Positions 17,076-27,395 are shown, numbered from the stretch's first letter. The stretch is DNA of 64,000 nt from Candidatus Accumulibacter necessarius (GCA_017302435.1 JAFLDL010000013.1:1-64000); one strand, 5' to 3'. The notes: generated by a model not told the origin, from the letters alone. Made by a program: numbers and translations.

Positions 17076-17231
17076 CGGCACGGTCTGGGAAGCGTCCGCT
17101 CCCGCGCGACTGGCTCGACGCGGGTCAGGTCAGGCGAGAACCAGGGGTCGAGAATCCTGGGCCAGCAGATGCGCCCACGCCGGTTCGGCGATGGGTCGAC
17201 GCCACGCCGTGGCGTTGGCGGTGCCTGGCGG

Positions 17232-18656
17232 CTATGACGCCGGCAGGCCAAAACGGTTCTGCAACAGGCGCAGGCGACGTGCCATTTCGCTGCTGCCAAA
17301 GCCCAGATCGCGGATCATTTCCAGGCGCTGCTGGGCCGATACCCCGGTGTAGAACGACGAAAACGAGCCAAGCCGTTCCGTTTCCTCGAGGACTGCGGCG
17401 AGAACCCAGTTACCGATGCCGTCACCGGGAGGGATGGCGTCGAATCGCTCGCCGGGTACCAGAAAAGGTTCCCCCGGATCGATCTGACCATGTTCGAATA
17501 TGGCGTTGGCGAGCTGCTGGAGCGCCGACACGGCCAGCGACCGTGCGCCAAAGGCCCGCGCCACGCGTGCGAGGCTGGCCAAGCGCAGATGCGACGGCTG
17601 GCTATCGCACAAGGTCTTGAGCAGGCTGAAGCTGGCCTCCAGGGAAACCCAGCGATCCGCAGGGGGCAGCGGCGAGTCCTGACTGATCGCGTAGAAGGAC
17701 AGTGCTTGATCCACCACAGCGCTGCCTCCAGCGGCCATGGTCTGTTCCCACAGACTGGCAAGCTCAGCCCCGTACGGTAGCTTGCCAATGGTGTGACGCC
17801 AGTCGTATTCAGGGGAGTCACTGCGCCGTTCCACGCTGTTCGGCAACTGTTCCGCAGGTGGTTTGCCGGCTTGGGCAGCAGGAGCCACCAGGAAACCCTG
17901 CGCTGCAAGCCGTTCGGCACGGTCCGGCTTGCAGCAGAACAGGTTGAGCAGGTAGCCATCGGGAGGTGATTCGGCATCGAAGCGAACCAGCAGGTTCAGT
18001 CCCGGGACCAGCCGGTAGGAGTCATAGCCCAGGGCGGCGAAGTCGTGGACGAGGTCCAGGTGCAGGTCTGCGCCGGCCTTGATCTCATACTGGACCAACG
18101 GTGACAGTTCGGCAAAAAAGCGTTTTCCACCTTGCAGAATGTTGGCCTCCTCCCCTTCCGCATCGATCTTCATGAAGTCGATATGCGGGCCGTGCTGACC
18201 TCTCATCCAGTCGTCGAGGGTGAGGACTGGCACCGTCTCAACAGCGCTCGTTGATGGCTGGCCATGAACCAGCGCGTTCAATTCGGAATTCTTGTTCAGG
18301 GATAACTGCGCTGTACCGCAGCTACTGGACAGGGCGCTCTGTTCCAGGAAAACCTGGGTAAAGCCATTGACGGCAATTCCTTCCGCGAGCAATCTGGCCG
18401 TGCCGGATGCCGGTTCGAAAGCCCATACGCGTCCTGTGGGTCCGACGGCCTGCGCCATGGACAGAGCGTAAACCCCATAGTTGGCGCCAATGTCGATGAC
18501 TTTTTGCCCTGGCTGCAGCAGGTGCCGCAGGAACTTGATCTCATCTTCAAACCAGTCCTGTTGTTCCAGCAGAACGTAGGGAGTGATCAGATCCAGCGAG
18601 TCAGGAACGACGACCCGTACTTCATCGACCATGGTGAGTGTCGCGGTGGCAGTCAT
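17232..18656 (-). CDS. FkbM-family methyltransferase with long C-terminal extension
   Basis: 474 aa from ATG at 18656 (MTATATLTMV), with AGAGGT ten bases upstream; an ATG at 18713 has no ribosome site. The FkbM domain covers about 50-260: VIDIGANYGVYALSMAQ, WAFEPASGTA, IDFMKIDAEGEEANIL and VQYEIKAG. The remaining ~210 residues are helical and unlike a methyltransferase; they may be a second domain that positions a glycan or partner. It converges on the FkbM gene at 16224. Substrate unknown. Confidence 0.8.
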   Translation of the reverse strand: MTATATLTMVDEVRVVVPDSLDLITPYVLLEQQDWFEDEIKFLRHLLQPGQKVIDIGANYGVYALSMAQAVGPTGRVWAFEPASGTARLLAEGIAVNGFTQVFLEQSALSSSCGTAQLSLNKNSELNALVHGQPSTSAVETVPVLTLDDWMRGQHGPHIDFMKIDAEGEEANILQGGKRFFAELSPLVQYEIKAGADLHLDLVHDFAALGYDSYRLVPGLNLLVRFDAESPPDGYLLNLFCCKPDRAERLAAQGFLVAPAAQAGKPPAEQLPNSVERRSDSPEYDWRHTIGKLPYGAELASLWEQTMAAGGSAVVDQALSFYAISQDSPLPPADRWVSLEASFSLLKTLCDSQPSHLRLASLARVARAFGARSLAVSALQQLANAIFEHGQIDPGEPFLVPGERFDAIPPGDGIGNWVLAAVLEETERLGSFSSFYTGVSAQQRLEMIRDLGFGSSEMARRLRLLQNRFGLPAS

Positions 18657-18799
18657 GGTTTGCGAGACCTCTGTGAGATTCAAGTTGCAGCGTTTGTGCG
18701 CCGCCCGGAACATGCGGGTTTTGGCCGCTGGCCAAGCGCCAGCGGCAGGTGCGTTACGATATTGTAAGCCACCCGGGTTACCCGGTACGCATCATTCGG

Positions 18800-19210
18800 T
18801 CAAGGCGGCTCATTCGATCCCAGGGCGGCAGCGATACTTCCCGCCGGGACGGCGGTGATGCCTTCGCTGAGCGGCCAGGGCGAGCCGACGCCGTGGCAGA
18901 TGACATAAAGCTGTGTCAGGTTCAGTACGTCGCGGGCCGATCGCATGGCGGCCGTTAGCCGCGGCGAGCGGGTGAGCTTGATCTCGAATCCCCGGCGATG
19001 GCCGTTCTTGACGATCAGCAAGTCCAGTTCGGCGCCGGTATGTACGCCCCAGAAAAATGCTTCGCCTCGCCTGGCGTCGCTGCAACGGATGATCTCACAC
19101 CTCATCGTCTGGATCTTCACGATCAAACAGTCGTGCGGGACCATCCCAGCTTGCCGCAAGCTGGCGCGCCAGGGTCGTTTTCCCGACTTGGCGTGGGAGC
19201 ATTCCTGGAA
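18800..19210 (-). pseudogene. Remnant of an AAA_14/DUF4143 ATPase
   Basis: Two minus-strand pieces in different frames belong to one family. Around 19140-19200 is a P-loop segment, PRQVGKTTLARQLAAS followed by RLFDREDPDD, which then stops. About 19100-18800 is the family C-terminus: FFWGVHTGAELDLLIV, FEIKLTRSPRLTAAMR and a final WPLSEGITAVP block. An intact member is ~380-400 aa, so the rest of the ATPase and the winged-helix region are deleted and the join is out of frame. These genes are often of the toxin-defence or mobile accessory type. Confidence 0.7.
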
Positions 19211-19335
19211 TTTGGCATGAAAACTCGGAGTCGTGGTCCGAGATTTCATTGATCAGAAGGCTTGGCCAGCGCCGTAGTATGAACCCGATCAGCGCGTCAG
19301 GCGCCAGCCTGCGCTGATCGTGACTCAGTTCCATC

Positions 19336-19361
19336 AATCGCCCGATGAATCGGGCTCCTAC
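19336..19361 (-). repeat. REP-like palindromic element
   Basis: Read on the minus strand this is GTAGGAGCCCGAT-TC-ATCGGGC, a 7-bp perfect palindrome with a GTAGGAG head, as in REP elements of Pseudomonas and some betaproteobacteria. It sits at the broken 5' side of the ATPase remnant and 40 bp from the SNF2 pseudogene. A single copy was noticed in this window. Confidence 0.5.
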
Positions 19362-19400
19362 GGATGTCGTGGGCTCCGGGCAGGCCGTCGGCTGCCTTAG

Positions 19401-21501
19401 CTACTTTCTCCCGCCGAGCAAACTCAGCAGGCTTTCGGCGAGGCGCTGGAGGGTCTGCGGGTCGGGGACGGGAAGCTTGAGGTAGCGCTGGCCGGTGGTC
19501 GAGTCGGTCTGCACCCAGGGCGACTTGCTTTCGCCGCTTGACGCCGCGGTCAGCTCGCCCAGCAACTGCACACCGGCGGCCAGTAGCGGCGCCCAGGGAT
19601 CGACGGCCCCTGATGCTGCCCCTGGGGCGGGCGTTGGTGGCTGAGCCGCGGTGTTGGCCTCGGCAACGGGCGGCTGGCCCGCTTCGCCAGCGTGCGCTGA
19701 CTGCGGGTATTCTGCCTCGCCGTCGGCTTCTGCCTCGCTGCCTGCTGCTGCCGTGGCATCGAGCGGCAAGGTGTCCGCGCTCGGCTCGTCCATCGGGGCC
19801 GCTCCTTCCGCCGCACCGGAGACCTGTTCGACGGTCTCCATGAATTTTGATTGCCGCGTGCCCTGCAGGATCACTTCGCTTTCACCGCCGTCGAGGATGC
19901 CGGCGAACAGGGATTGCTTGAACGCCAGTATGGAAAGCATGCCCTCCTCGATGGTTCCCCGGGCGACGAAGTTGATCACCGGCACGCCGCGTGTCTGGCC
20001 CAGTCGGTGCACGCGACCGATGCGCTGTTCGAGTACCGCCGGGTTCCAGGGCAGATCCATGTTGACGACCACCGCCGCCGCATGTTGCAGGTTGAGTCCG
20101 ACGCCGCCGGCATCGGTGCTCAGAAATACCCGGCAGGCGGGGTCGTTGTTGAAGCGGTCAACGAGCGCGCCGCGCTTGTCGCCCGGGACGCCGCCGTGGA
20201 ACAGAACATGTTCCCAGCCTCGCGTCTTGAGCCGGCGGATGATCAGCTCGTGCGTGCGCAGCCACTGGCTGAAGACGACGACCTTGGCCTGCGGGTCGTC
20301 GAAGAGGTCGTCGAGCAGGGTCAGCAGCTCGTCGGCCTTGTAGCCGTCGTCTGTTTCGTGGTCGATGAGAAAGCTGCTGTTGCACGCCATGCGCATGTTC
20401 TGCAGGGAGCAGTGCAGACGGAGCTGGTCCTTTTCCGAGAGGAAGCCGGTATGCCGCCAGCGCTGTACGATGCGCGCGACGGTCTGGCGGCTCTCCTCGT
20501 GATGTTCGGCGTGCAGCGGGCTCATCGGCATGAACAGGGTGTTGTCGACGCGTTCTGGCAGTTGTTCGAGCACTTCCGACTTGCGTCGGCGCAACATGCT
20601 CGGCGCCAGCGTCTGGCCAATCCGGTGCAGCTCGCGGTAGCCGACGACGCGGCCGCGTTCGTCCCGCTGCTGGTGTTCGTCGAGCAGGCGCCAGGTTGGC
20701 CCCAACCGGTGCTGGTCGACGAACTGCACGATCGAGATCAGCTCCTCGAGACGGTTTTCGAGCGGCGTCCCGGTGAGCACGATGGCGTAAGGGCTGTCGA
20801 TCCGCTTCAGTGCGCGCGCCACGAACAACGCGCCCTCACGCTGGTAGGGATAGAGCTCGACCTTGAACAGTGCCTTGAGTTCAGGACTGTCGGCACCCAG
20901 CGGGTAGGCGGTCGTGAGCGTCTGCCGGCGTATCTCGCCGTCGCGGACCTCGGCGACGAAGGATAGCGCGTCCTCAGCGCAACGACTGTTGCCAGCCGCT
21001 GGTCCCGTCGAAGAGCTGGCGCATGCTCGACTGCAGCTCGGCGGGGAAATCGCTTCCCGAACGCAAGCGAACGCGTCGCTGTCCGGTGTAGTCGAAGAAC
21101 AGCTCGCTGAACGATCCCTGGTAGCCATGCTCGAGGGTTCTCTTGCCGCCTGGTCGGGCGCTGATCTGCGCCAGGGTGAATTGGATGTGCTTGCAGGTGC
21201 CGAGATCGTTGGTCGCGAAGTCGGGACACGAGCAGTGGTTGTCGCCGGCTTGTGCGCCGCGAATGGCCACCCGGTAGCGGCGACGGCTGTCGGGGTTGAA
21301 GACCGAGAATTCGGAGAAGACCGGATCATCGCCGAGGTTCTCGAATCTGAATGGCTGCTCGCGGCAGAATTGCCGGCGCAGCGCCCTTTGCCAGTCGTCG
21401 ACCGGCAGGTCGGCGGGCTTGCGCTGCCGAGAGAGGCGGGGCTCGGCGGTGCTGCGGGCAGAAGTCTTACGGCTCTGGCTGGTGGTGTGTGCCTTGGTCA
21501 T
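19401..21501 (-). pseudogene. SWIM/SNF2 helicase pseudogene (frameshift and internal deletion)
   Basis: The N-terminal ~175 residues (21501-20974) carry a SWIM zinc finger (CSCPDF..TCKH) and end in an early stop. The rest continues in another frame from about 20985. There LYPYQREGALFVAR runs directly into ALKRIDSPYAIVLTGTP, skipping the region where SNF2 motifs I, Ia and II (the Walker A DMGLGKT and DEAQ-box) should be. Motifs III to VI survive (TGTPLENR, VVFSQWLRTHELI, LSTDAGGVGLNLQ, QRIGRVHRLGQT). Without Walker A and B it cannot hydrolyse ATP, so it is a dead copy unless these are assembly errors. Confidence 0.82.
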
Positions 21502-21612
21502 GGTGTCTCCGTGGCCTACTCAGTGGATGTCGGTCGGAAGTGGTGGGTGAAAGGTCCCCGTTGTCTGGTTAGTGGTCGCCCTTGCAGCCACTGCGGGAGA
21601 GCGCTGCTCCGC

Positions 21613-23934
21613 TCAGCGTTTGAGGCGGGCAAAGGCGCTGGCCATGGCACCGGTCGACTCCGGCTGGCTCTGCTGGCGTTGCCGGGCGCGGCCCGAGGTC
21701 GGTGCGGCAGCCATCTTCGGGGCGCTCGGCAACTCATCGGCGAGTCGCATGCTGAGCGCAATGCGCTGGCGCGGCAGGTCAACCTCGATTACCTTGACCC
21801 TGACCACGTCGCCAGCCTTGACGACCGTGCGCGGGTCCTTGACAAAGCGGTCGGCGATCGCCGAAATGTGTACCAGCCCGTCCTGGTGCACGCCGATGTC
21901 AACAAAGGCGCCGAAGTTGGCGACGTTGGTGACCACGCCTTCGAGGATCATTCCCGGCTGCAGGTCCTTGACCGACTCGACGCCTTCACGGAAGGCTGCG
22001 GTCCTGAACTCCGGGCGGGGATCGCGGCCCGGCTTTTCGAGTTCCCTCAGGATGTCGCGTACAGTCGGCAAGCCGAACCTGTCGTCTATGTACTTCTCCG
22101 GCGTCAGCGCCTTGAGGATTCGCGAATCGCCGATCAGCTCGCGAATACCCTTCCCGAAATCGGCAAGAATACGTTCGACGAGCGGGTAGGCTTCGGGGTG
22201 CACGGCCGAGCGGTCGAGCGGATTATCGCTTTCGTTGATGCGCAGGAAGCCGGCCGCGAGTTCGAAAGTCTTTTCACCGAGGCGCGGTACTTCCCGGAGT
22301 GCCTGCCGGTTGCGGAAGGCGCCATGCCGGTCACGGTGCGCGACAATGTTCGTCGCCAGCGTCGGGGTCAATCCCGAGACCCTGGTCAGCAGAGGGATTG
22401 AGGCGGTGTTCACATCCACGCCGACGGCGTTCACGCAGTCTTCGACGACTGCGTTGAGCGCCCTGGCGAGCCGGGTCTGGCTGACGTCATGCTGGTACTG
22501 GCCGACGCCAATCGACTTCGGATCGATTTTCACCAGCTCGGCAAGCGGATCCTGCAGCCGACGGGCGATCGACACGGCGCCACGCAGGCTGACGTCGAGT
22601 TCCGGGAATTCGCGCGAGGCGTATTCTGAGGCCGAATAGACCGAAGCGCCGGCTTCGGAAACGACGACTTTGCTTACCCGGAGGTCGGGCTGCTGGCGGA
22701 TCAGATCAGCGGCCAGGCGATCGGTTTCGCGCGATGCCGTGCCGTTGCCGATGCTGATCAGGCCGACCTGGTGCCGGCGCGCCAGCAGGGCCAGGGTATG
22801 CAGCGAGCCGTCCCAGTCCCGGCGCGGTTCGTGCGGGTAGATCGTGGCGGTGTCGAGCAGCTTGCCGGTGGCATCGACGACGGCGACCTTGACGCCGGTG
22901 CGCAAGCCGGGATCGAGGCCCATGGTGGCATGCTTGCCGGCGGGTGCGGCGAGCAACAGGTCGTGCAGGTTGGCGCCGAAAACGCGGATCGCCTCGGCCT
23001 CCGCACGCTCTCGCAGCGCGCTCATCAGTTCCAGCTCAAGGTGCAACGATACCTTGATTCGCCAGCTCCAGCGTACTGTCTCGGCGAGCCATCTGTCGGC
23101 CGGCCGGCCCTGGTCGACGATGCCGAAGCGCCGCGCGATGCGTGCCTCGCAGGGGTGGGGAGTGCTCGCCTTGTCGTCCGGCTCGCTGTCGAGAACCAGC
23201 GCCAGTTGCAGCAGGCCCTCGTTGCGGCCGCGGAAGAGTGCCAGGGCACGATGCGAGGGAATCGCCAGGATCGATTCCGAGTAGGCAAAGTAGTCCTGGA
23301 ACTTGCCGGCTGCGCTTTCCTTGCCGGCTATGACCGTCGATTTCACGCAGCCGTGCGCCTCCAGGTAGGCACGCAGCTCGGCCAGCAGCTCGGCGTCTTC
23401 GGAGAACTGCTCCATCAGGATCTGGCGGGCGCCGTCGAGCACGCTCTTGAGGTCGGCGAAGCCCGCTTCGCTATTGAGATAGCGCCCGGCTTCCACTTCC
23501 GGCGACAGCCTGGGGTCGGCCAGCAGCGATTGGGCGAGCGGGGACAGGCCGGCTTCGCGAGCGATTTGTGCCTTGCTCCGCCGTTTCGGCTTGTAGGGCA
23601 GGTAAAGGTCTTCGAGGCGCTGCTTGGTGTCGGCGGCGTGGATGCCGGCAGCCAGTTCGGGCGTCAGCTTGCCTTGTTCCTCAATCGAGGCGAGGATGCT
23701 GCTGCGCCGGTCTTCCATTTCGCGCAGGTAGCTCAGGCGCTCGTCGAGCAGGCGCAACTGGATGTCGTCAAGGCCGCCGGTCACCTCCTTGCGGTAGCGG
23801 GCGACGAACGGTACGGTTGCCCCGTCGTCGAGCAGGCTGGCGGTAGCAAGCACCTGCTGCGGGCGGCAGCCGATCTCCTCGGCGATTTTCTCGGCAATGG
23901 CGCGCGAGGCTTCTGGTGCTGGCGGTAGCGGCAT
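21613..23934 (-). CDS. tex: Tex family RNA-binding transcription accessory protein
   Basis: 773 aa, full length for Tex. Recognisable parts in order: N-terminal helical Tex domain, YqgF/RuvC-like domain ([17 protein letters not shown]), a helix-hairpin-helix pair ([24 protein letters not shown]), and a C-terminal S1 domain ([21 protein letters not shown]...GLVHIS) followed by a short basic tail. Tex binds nucleic acids and affects transcription and stress tolerance. It is transcribed away from the FecR gene, with 377 bp between them. The ATG at 23934 has a weak ribosome site, but the N-terminal sequence fits the family. Confidence 0.95.
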   Translation of the reverse strand: MPLPPAPEASRAIAEKIAEEIGCRPQQVLATASLLDDGATVPFVARYRKEVTGGLDDIQLRLLDERLSYLREMEDRRSSILASIEEQGKLTPELAAGIHAADTKQRLEDLYLPYKPKRRSKAQIAREAGLSPLAQSLLADPRLSPEVEAGRYLNSEAGFADLKSVLDGARQILMEQFSEDAELLAELRAYLEAHGCVKSTVIAGKESAAGKFQDYFAYSESILAIPSHRALALFRGRNEGLLQLALVLDSEPDDKASTPHPCEARIARRFGIVDQGRPADRWLAETVRWSWRIKVSLHLELELMSALRERAEAEAIRVFGANLHDLLLAAPAGKHATMGLDPGLRTGVKVAVVDATGKLLDTATIYPHEPRRDWDGSLHTLALLARRHQVGLISIGNGTASRETDRLAADLIRQQPDLRVSKVVVSEAGASVYSASEYASREFPELDVSLRGAVSIARRLQDPLAELVKIDPKSIGVGQYQHDVSQTRLARALNAVVEDCVNAVGVDVNTASIPLLTRVSGLTPTLATNIVAHRDRHGAFRNRQALREVPRLGEKTFELAAGFLRINESDNPLDRSAVHPEAYPLVERILADFGKGIRELIGDSRILKALTPEKYIDDRFGLPTVRDILRELEKPGRDPRPEFRTAAFREGVESVKDLQPGMILEGVVTNVANFGAFVDIGVHQDGLVHISAIADRFVKDPRTVVKAGDVVRVKVIEVDLPRQRIALSMRLADELPSAPKMAAAPTSGRARQRQQSQPESTGAMASAFARLKR

Positions 23935-24311
23935 CGGTGTCGGCTGGCTGAAAAGGAGCGCGAACTATGCAGAATCGGGGGATAAAACTCAAGCCGGCTG
24001 GTTCATCGGTGGCCAGAGGTTGGCGGAAAATAGAATTGCCGCTGCGCTGTCACTCAGGTTACATTGCCACTCTTGGGCAACGACGCGCAGTTGGGAAATC
24101 TGACCGACCGCGGCGCGATGCCGAAGGTATTGCAGGAAGTGCATCCGACCTTGCTCTATCGCGCTTGCTGATCAAAGGCGGGTGCAAGAGCAGGGGCAGT
24201 GTCGTATCGCGCGTGGCAGTTCCTGAAGACCCCCAAGGGGGCGATTGGCTGCTGGCGGTCAACCGGGTGGGGAGCCGTTCGTCCTGCAAGCCAGGGGTGG
24301 TGGCGTTGATC
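23935..24311. other. Divergent intergenic region between tex and fecR-like gene
   Basis: 377 bp with no supported gene. The frame of the FecR protein is open upstream but the extra ~115 residues are not conserved-looking. A short CCCCCAAGGGGG inverted repeat lies at 24229-24240. No convincing sigma-54 or sigma-28 site was seen; the promoters of both genes must lie here. Confidence 0.6.
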
Positions 24312-24764
24312 ATGAAGAATCTTGTACTGGCGCTGGGGCTTTGTCTGGCTACTGCTGTCGGCATTGCCGCTGAGACCGGGGCACCGGCCGGCAAGGTCAA
24401 GCGCGCTGAAGGCAGCGTGACGATCGATCGCGCCGGGCATGTTCAGTCGCTACCGGTGGGCTCAACGGTGTATGTCGGGGACCGGATTCGTACCGGGGCC
24501 GATGGCTCGGTAGGCATCACTCTGTTTGACGATACCCTGCTCACCGCCGGGCCCCGCAGTACCCTGCTGATCAACGACTTCCAGTTCAATCCCGCGACTA
24601 ATGAGGGGAATTTGCTGACAACGCTGGTCAAAGGCACGCTCAGTGTGGTGACCGGCCTGATCGGCAAACAGGCCCCACAGAACGTGCGCTTTCGGACACC
24701 AACCGTGGTGCTGGGCATTCGCGGCACCGAGTTCATCGTCGAAGCGCACGGAGAAGACGAGTGA
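24312..24764 (+). CDS. FecR-domain secreted protein
   Basis: 150 aa from ATG 24312, with a Sec signal (MKNLVLALGLCLATAVGIAA) and a single FecR domain: VKRAEGSVTIDRAG, VYVGDRIRTGADGSVGITLFDDT, and VRFRTPTVVLGIRGTEF. Not a sigma-factor regulator, because there is no anti-sigma helix domain; proteins of this type occur in the periplasm next to CHASE2 sensors. Its stop overlaps the GTG of the OmpA gene, so the three genes form one operon. The ligand is unknown. Confidence 0.85.
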   Translation: MKNLVLALGLCLATAVGIAAETGAPAGKVKRAEGSVTIDRAGHVQSLPVGSTVYVGDRIRTGADGSVGITLFDDTLLTAGPRSTLLINDFQFNPATNEGNLLTTLVKGTLSVVTGLIGKQAPQNVRFRTPTVVLGIRGTEFIVEAHGEDE

Positions 24765-25351
24765 GAGCAGCGGGCGGGTCTCTGTGCGTGCTGGCGCTGA
24801 GCCTTTCGGCCTGCGCGCAGATCTCCGACCGTGTCGTCTTGCTGCCCGGGCCGGATGGCCGTACCGGCGCGCTGTCGGTCACTGCTGCTGCCGGCGAGGT
24901 CGTGCTCTCCGAGCCCTACACCGGAGTCGATGTTGCCGGCAGCCACTTGACCCGGCAGAAGACCAGCCCGGGCATGGTGCACGACGCCTATGGCCGGCTG
25001 CTGGCCATGCAACCGGCGCGACCACGTATTTTCGTGGTTCATTTCAAGCCAGGTAAAGACGTGCTGCAGCCTGACTCGCAGACCATGCTGGCGAACATTG
25101 CCGCTGCTCTGGCCAACTTTCCGGCGGGCGAGGCGATCGTGATTGGGCACACTGACCGAGTGGGCAGTGCTGCCGGCAACCTGCGGCTGTCGCTGCGGCG
25201 AGCGGCGGCAGTGCGTGAGCTATTGGTCGGCGCTGGCGTGGCCCGGGAGGCGATCAGCGTGGTTGGGCGGGGCGAACACGAGCCGGCCGTGATCACCGAT
25301 GATGAGGTCGCAGAAGCACTTAACCGCCGTGTCGAAGTCAAGCTTCGTTGA
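24761..25351 (+). CDS. OmpA-family peptidoglycan-binding lipoprotein
   Basis: 196 aa from a GTG start overlapping the fecR stop (GTGA). Lipobox LSAC at 15-18 predicts an outer-membrane lipoprotein. Residues ~85-196 form an OmpA C-like domain (VVHFKPGKDVL...IVIGHTDRVGS...SLRRAAAVRELL...NRRVEVKL) that binds peptidoglycan. Between lie ~65 residues of no recognised family. Together with FecR and the CHASE2 cyclase it likely senses envelope status. Confidence 0.87.
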   Translation: MRAAGGSLCVLALSLSACAQISDRVVLLPGPDGRTGALSVTAAAGEVVLSEPYTGVDVAGSHLTRQKTSPGMVHDAYGRLLAMQPARPRIFVVHFKPGKDVLQPDSQTMLANIAAALANFPAGEAIVIGHTDRVGSAAGNLRLSLRRAAAVRELLVGAGVAREAISVVGRGEHEPAVITDDEVAEALNRRVEVKLR

Positions 25352-27380
25352 GTTTGTTGCAAGCTGTGGGCGCTGGCTGACGCCAGGCCATCTCCGGCCG
25401 TGGTTGGGTGTTGCGTTGCTTGGCGTATTGCTTGCCCACAGCCTGAACTACCTCGAAATCGTGCCACTGCATCGACTGGACGCGCTGCTTTACGACTTCC
25501 GTGTGCGGTTGCTGGCGCGCGGAGCGGTCGACGAGCGCATTGTCATCATCGATATTGACGAGCGTTCGCTGGCGGAACTGGGCCGCTGGCCGTGGAGTCG
25601 GTTGCGGCTAGCCGACCTGGTCGACAGGGTTTTTGGCCAGTATGGCGCGCTGCTGCTCGGTCTCGACGTGATTCTGGCCGAAGCCGACGAGAGTTCCGGG
25701 CTGCCTGCGCTGGATGCCCTGGCGCGCGGACCGCTGCGGCAGAATGCCGCCTTCCGGTCGGCGTTGCAGGCGTTGCGTCCGACGCTCGATTACGACGGCC
25801 GTCTGGCGATGGTCATGCGCCGCTATCCGGTGATTCTCGGTTTCCATCTTTCGAGTGGAACCGGCGCTGCCCGTAGTGGGCAACTGCCGCCGCCGGTGGT
25901 GATTGAACCTGCTCTGGCTGCGCAGGCTGCAAACCTTACCCAATGGGCCGGTTACGGCGGCAACCTGGCGATTCTGCAGCAAGCGGCCACGGCTGCCGGA
26001 TTTCTCAGTGCGCCGCTCGATCCTGACGGGGTGACACGGCATGCCTTTCTGCTGGCGGTCCACGATGGACAAGTCTATGCAGCGCTGTCGCTGGTCATGG
26101 CGCAGGTACTGCTGGGCCAGCCGGGATTGCACCTGCGATTCGCCGACAGCGTTCCCTGGCAGTCCGGCACGGGACCACTCGAGGCGCTCGAACTGCTCAC
26201 GGCGCGCGGCGCGCGGCGTATTGCCGTCGATCAGCAGGGGGCTGTGCTGCTGCCTTTCCGTGGCGCCGAGGGGCGCTTTCGTTACCATTCGGCCGCTGAT
26301 GTGCTGGCTGGGCGCTTGCCCGCTGACAGTCTGCGTGGCCGCGTTGTCCTGCTGGGCACGACCGCACCGGGTCTGCTCGACCTGCGCGTGACGCCGGTTG
26401 GCGAGGCCTTCCCGGGGGTCGAGGTGCATGCCAACCTGCTCGCCGGTCTGCTCGACGGCAGCATGCCGCATTCGCCGGCTGGGGCCCCGGTACTGGAGGC
26501 TGGCCTGGTGTTGATCGTCGGCATCGGGCTGCTGCTTGGCTTTCCCCGAGTTTCGCCGCACGGGGCGGTCGCTTTGGCACTGTTGGCACTGGTGCTGGTA
26601 ACGGGCATCAACCTGGTTGCCTGGACGGTTGCCCGCGTGGTACTGCCGCTGGCGACCGGCCTTGTCCTGGTGGCGGCATTGCTGGCCCTGCATTTGTTCT
26701 TCGGCTCCTATCTTGAATTTCGTGCCAGGCGCCGCCTGGCGGAGTTGTTTGGCCAATACGTCCCGCCTGAACTTGTCGAGGAGATGAGCCGCGATCCAGC
26801 GCGCTACAGCATGGAAGGCCGCAGTGCCGAGTTGACGGTGCTTTTTGCCGATGTGCGCGGGTTCACGACATTTGCCGAGCAAATGCCGCCCGACGAACTC
26901 GCGCAACTGATCAACGAGTACTTTTCGGCCATGACTGATGTCATCCGCGCCCATCGGGGTACACTCGACAAGTACATCGGCGATGCTCTGGTGGCGTTCT
27001 GGGGAGCGCCGCTGGCTGACCCGCAACATGCCCGGCATGCAGTCGCCGCTGGCCTCGCGATGCAGGCCGCCCTGGGCGGCGTCAATCAGCGCTTTGCCGC
27101 CCGTGGTTGGCCGTCGCTCCGAATTGGCATCGGCATCAACACCGGCACGATGGTCGTCGGCGACATGGGCTCGCGTCACCGGCGCGCGTACACCGTGCTC
27201 GGCGATGCGGTCAACCTGGCGTCCCGCTTCGAGGGGCTGTCGTCACAATACGGCGCTGGCGTGATCATCGGCGAAGCAACGCGCCAGGCACTCGGCGACT
27301 GGCCTTGCCGGCAACTGGACGAAGTGACGGTACGCGGTCGCACGACGCCCGTAGCGATCTACGAGCCGCTGGCCGAGTAA
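25299..27380 (+). CDS. CHASE2-domain class III adenylate cyclase
   Basis: 693 aa from ATG 25299, which overlaps the OmpA gene by 53 bp; a GTG at 25329 is an alternative start. Order: one N-terminal helix, CHASE2 sensory domain (about 45-370, periplasmic), three membrane helices (about 385-475), and a class III cyclase (about 500-690). Catalytic marks: FADVRGFT (metal Asp), YIGDALVAFWG (second metal Asp), the Lys in LDKYIGD and Asp in TVLGDAVNLASR that select ATP over GTP. It makes cAMP in response to a periplasmic signal. It is the third gene of the FecR/OmpA operon. Confidence 0.93.
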   Translation: MMRSQKHLTAVSKSSFVEFVASCGRWLTPGHLRPWLGVALLGVLLAHSLNYLEIVPLHRLDALLYDFRVRLLARGAVDERIVIIDIDERSLAELGRWPWSRLRLADLVDRVFGQYGALLLGLDVILAEADESSGLPALDALARGPLRQNAAFRSALQALRPTLDYDGRLAMVMRRYPVILGFHLSSGTGAARSGQLPPPVVIEPALAAQAANLTQWAGYGGNLAILQQAATAAGFLSAPLDPDGVTRHAFLLAVHDGQVYAALSLVMAQVLLGQPGLHLRFADSVPWQSGTGPLEALELLTARGARRIAVDQQGAVLLPFRGAEGRFRYHSAADVLAGRLPADSLRGRVVLLGTTAPGLLDLRVTPVGEAFPGVEVHANLLAGLLDGSMPHSPAGAPVLEAGLVLIVGIGLLLGFPRVSPHGAVALALLALVLVTGINLVAWTVARVVLPLATGLVLVAALLALHLFFGSYLEFRARRRLAELFGQYVPPELVEEMSRDPARYSMEGRSAELTVLFADVRGFTTFAEQMPPDELAQLINEYFSAMTDVIRAHRGTLDKYIGDALVAFWGAPLADPQHARHAVAAGLAMQAALGGVNQRFAARGWPSLRIGIGINTGTMVVGDMGSRHRRAYTVLGDAVNLASRFEGLSSQYGAGVIIGEATRQALGDWPCRQLDEVTVRGRTTPVAIYEPLAE

Positions 27381-27395
27381 GCAGGGGGGTTCGCC

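Noticed and set aside
17199-17215. ACGCCAC/GTGGCGT inverted repeat between the convergent FkbM genes
   Set aside because: No T tract follows on either strand, so it is not supported as a terminator.
20914-22401. Long plus-strand frame opposite the SNF2 and tex genes
   Set aside because: Lies antisense to well-supported sequence; a GC-rich shadow frame without domain features.
24229-24240. CCCCCAAGGGGG inverted repeat before the fecR-like gene
   Set aside because: Too short a stem and no flanking regulatory signals to support a function.
25608-27179. 523-residue minus-strand frame inside the cyclase gene
   Set aside because: Opposite the CHASE2/cyclase protein whose motifs are complete; composition is that of an antisense shadow.
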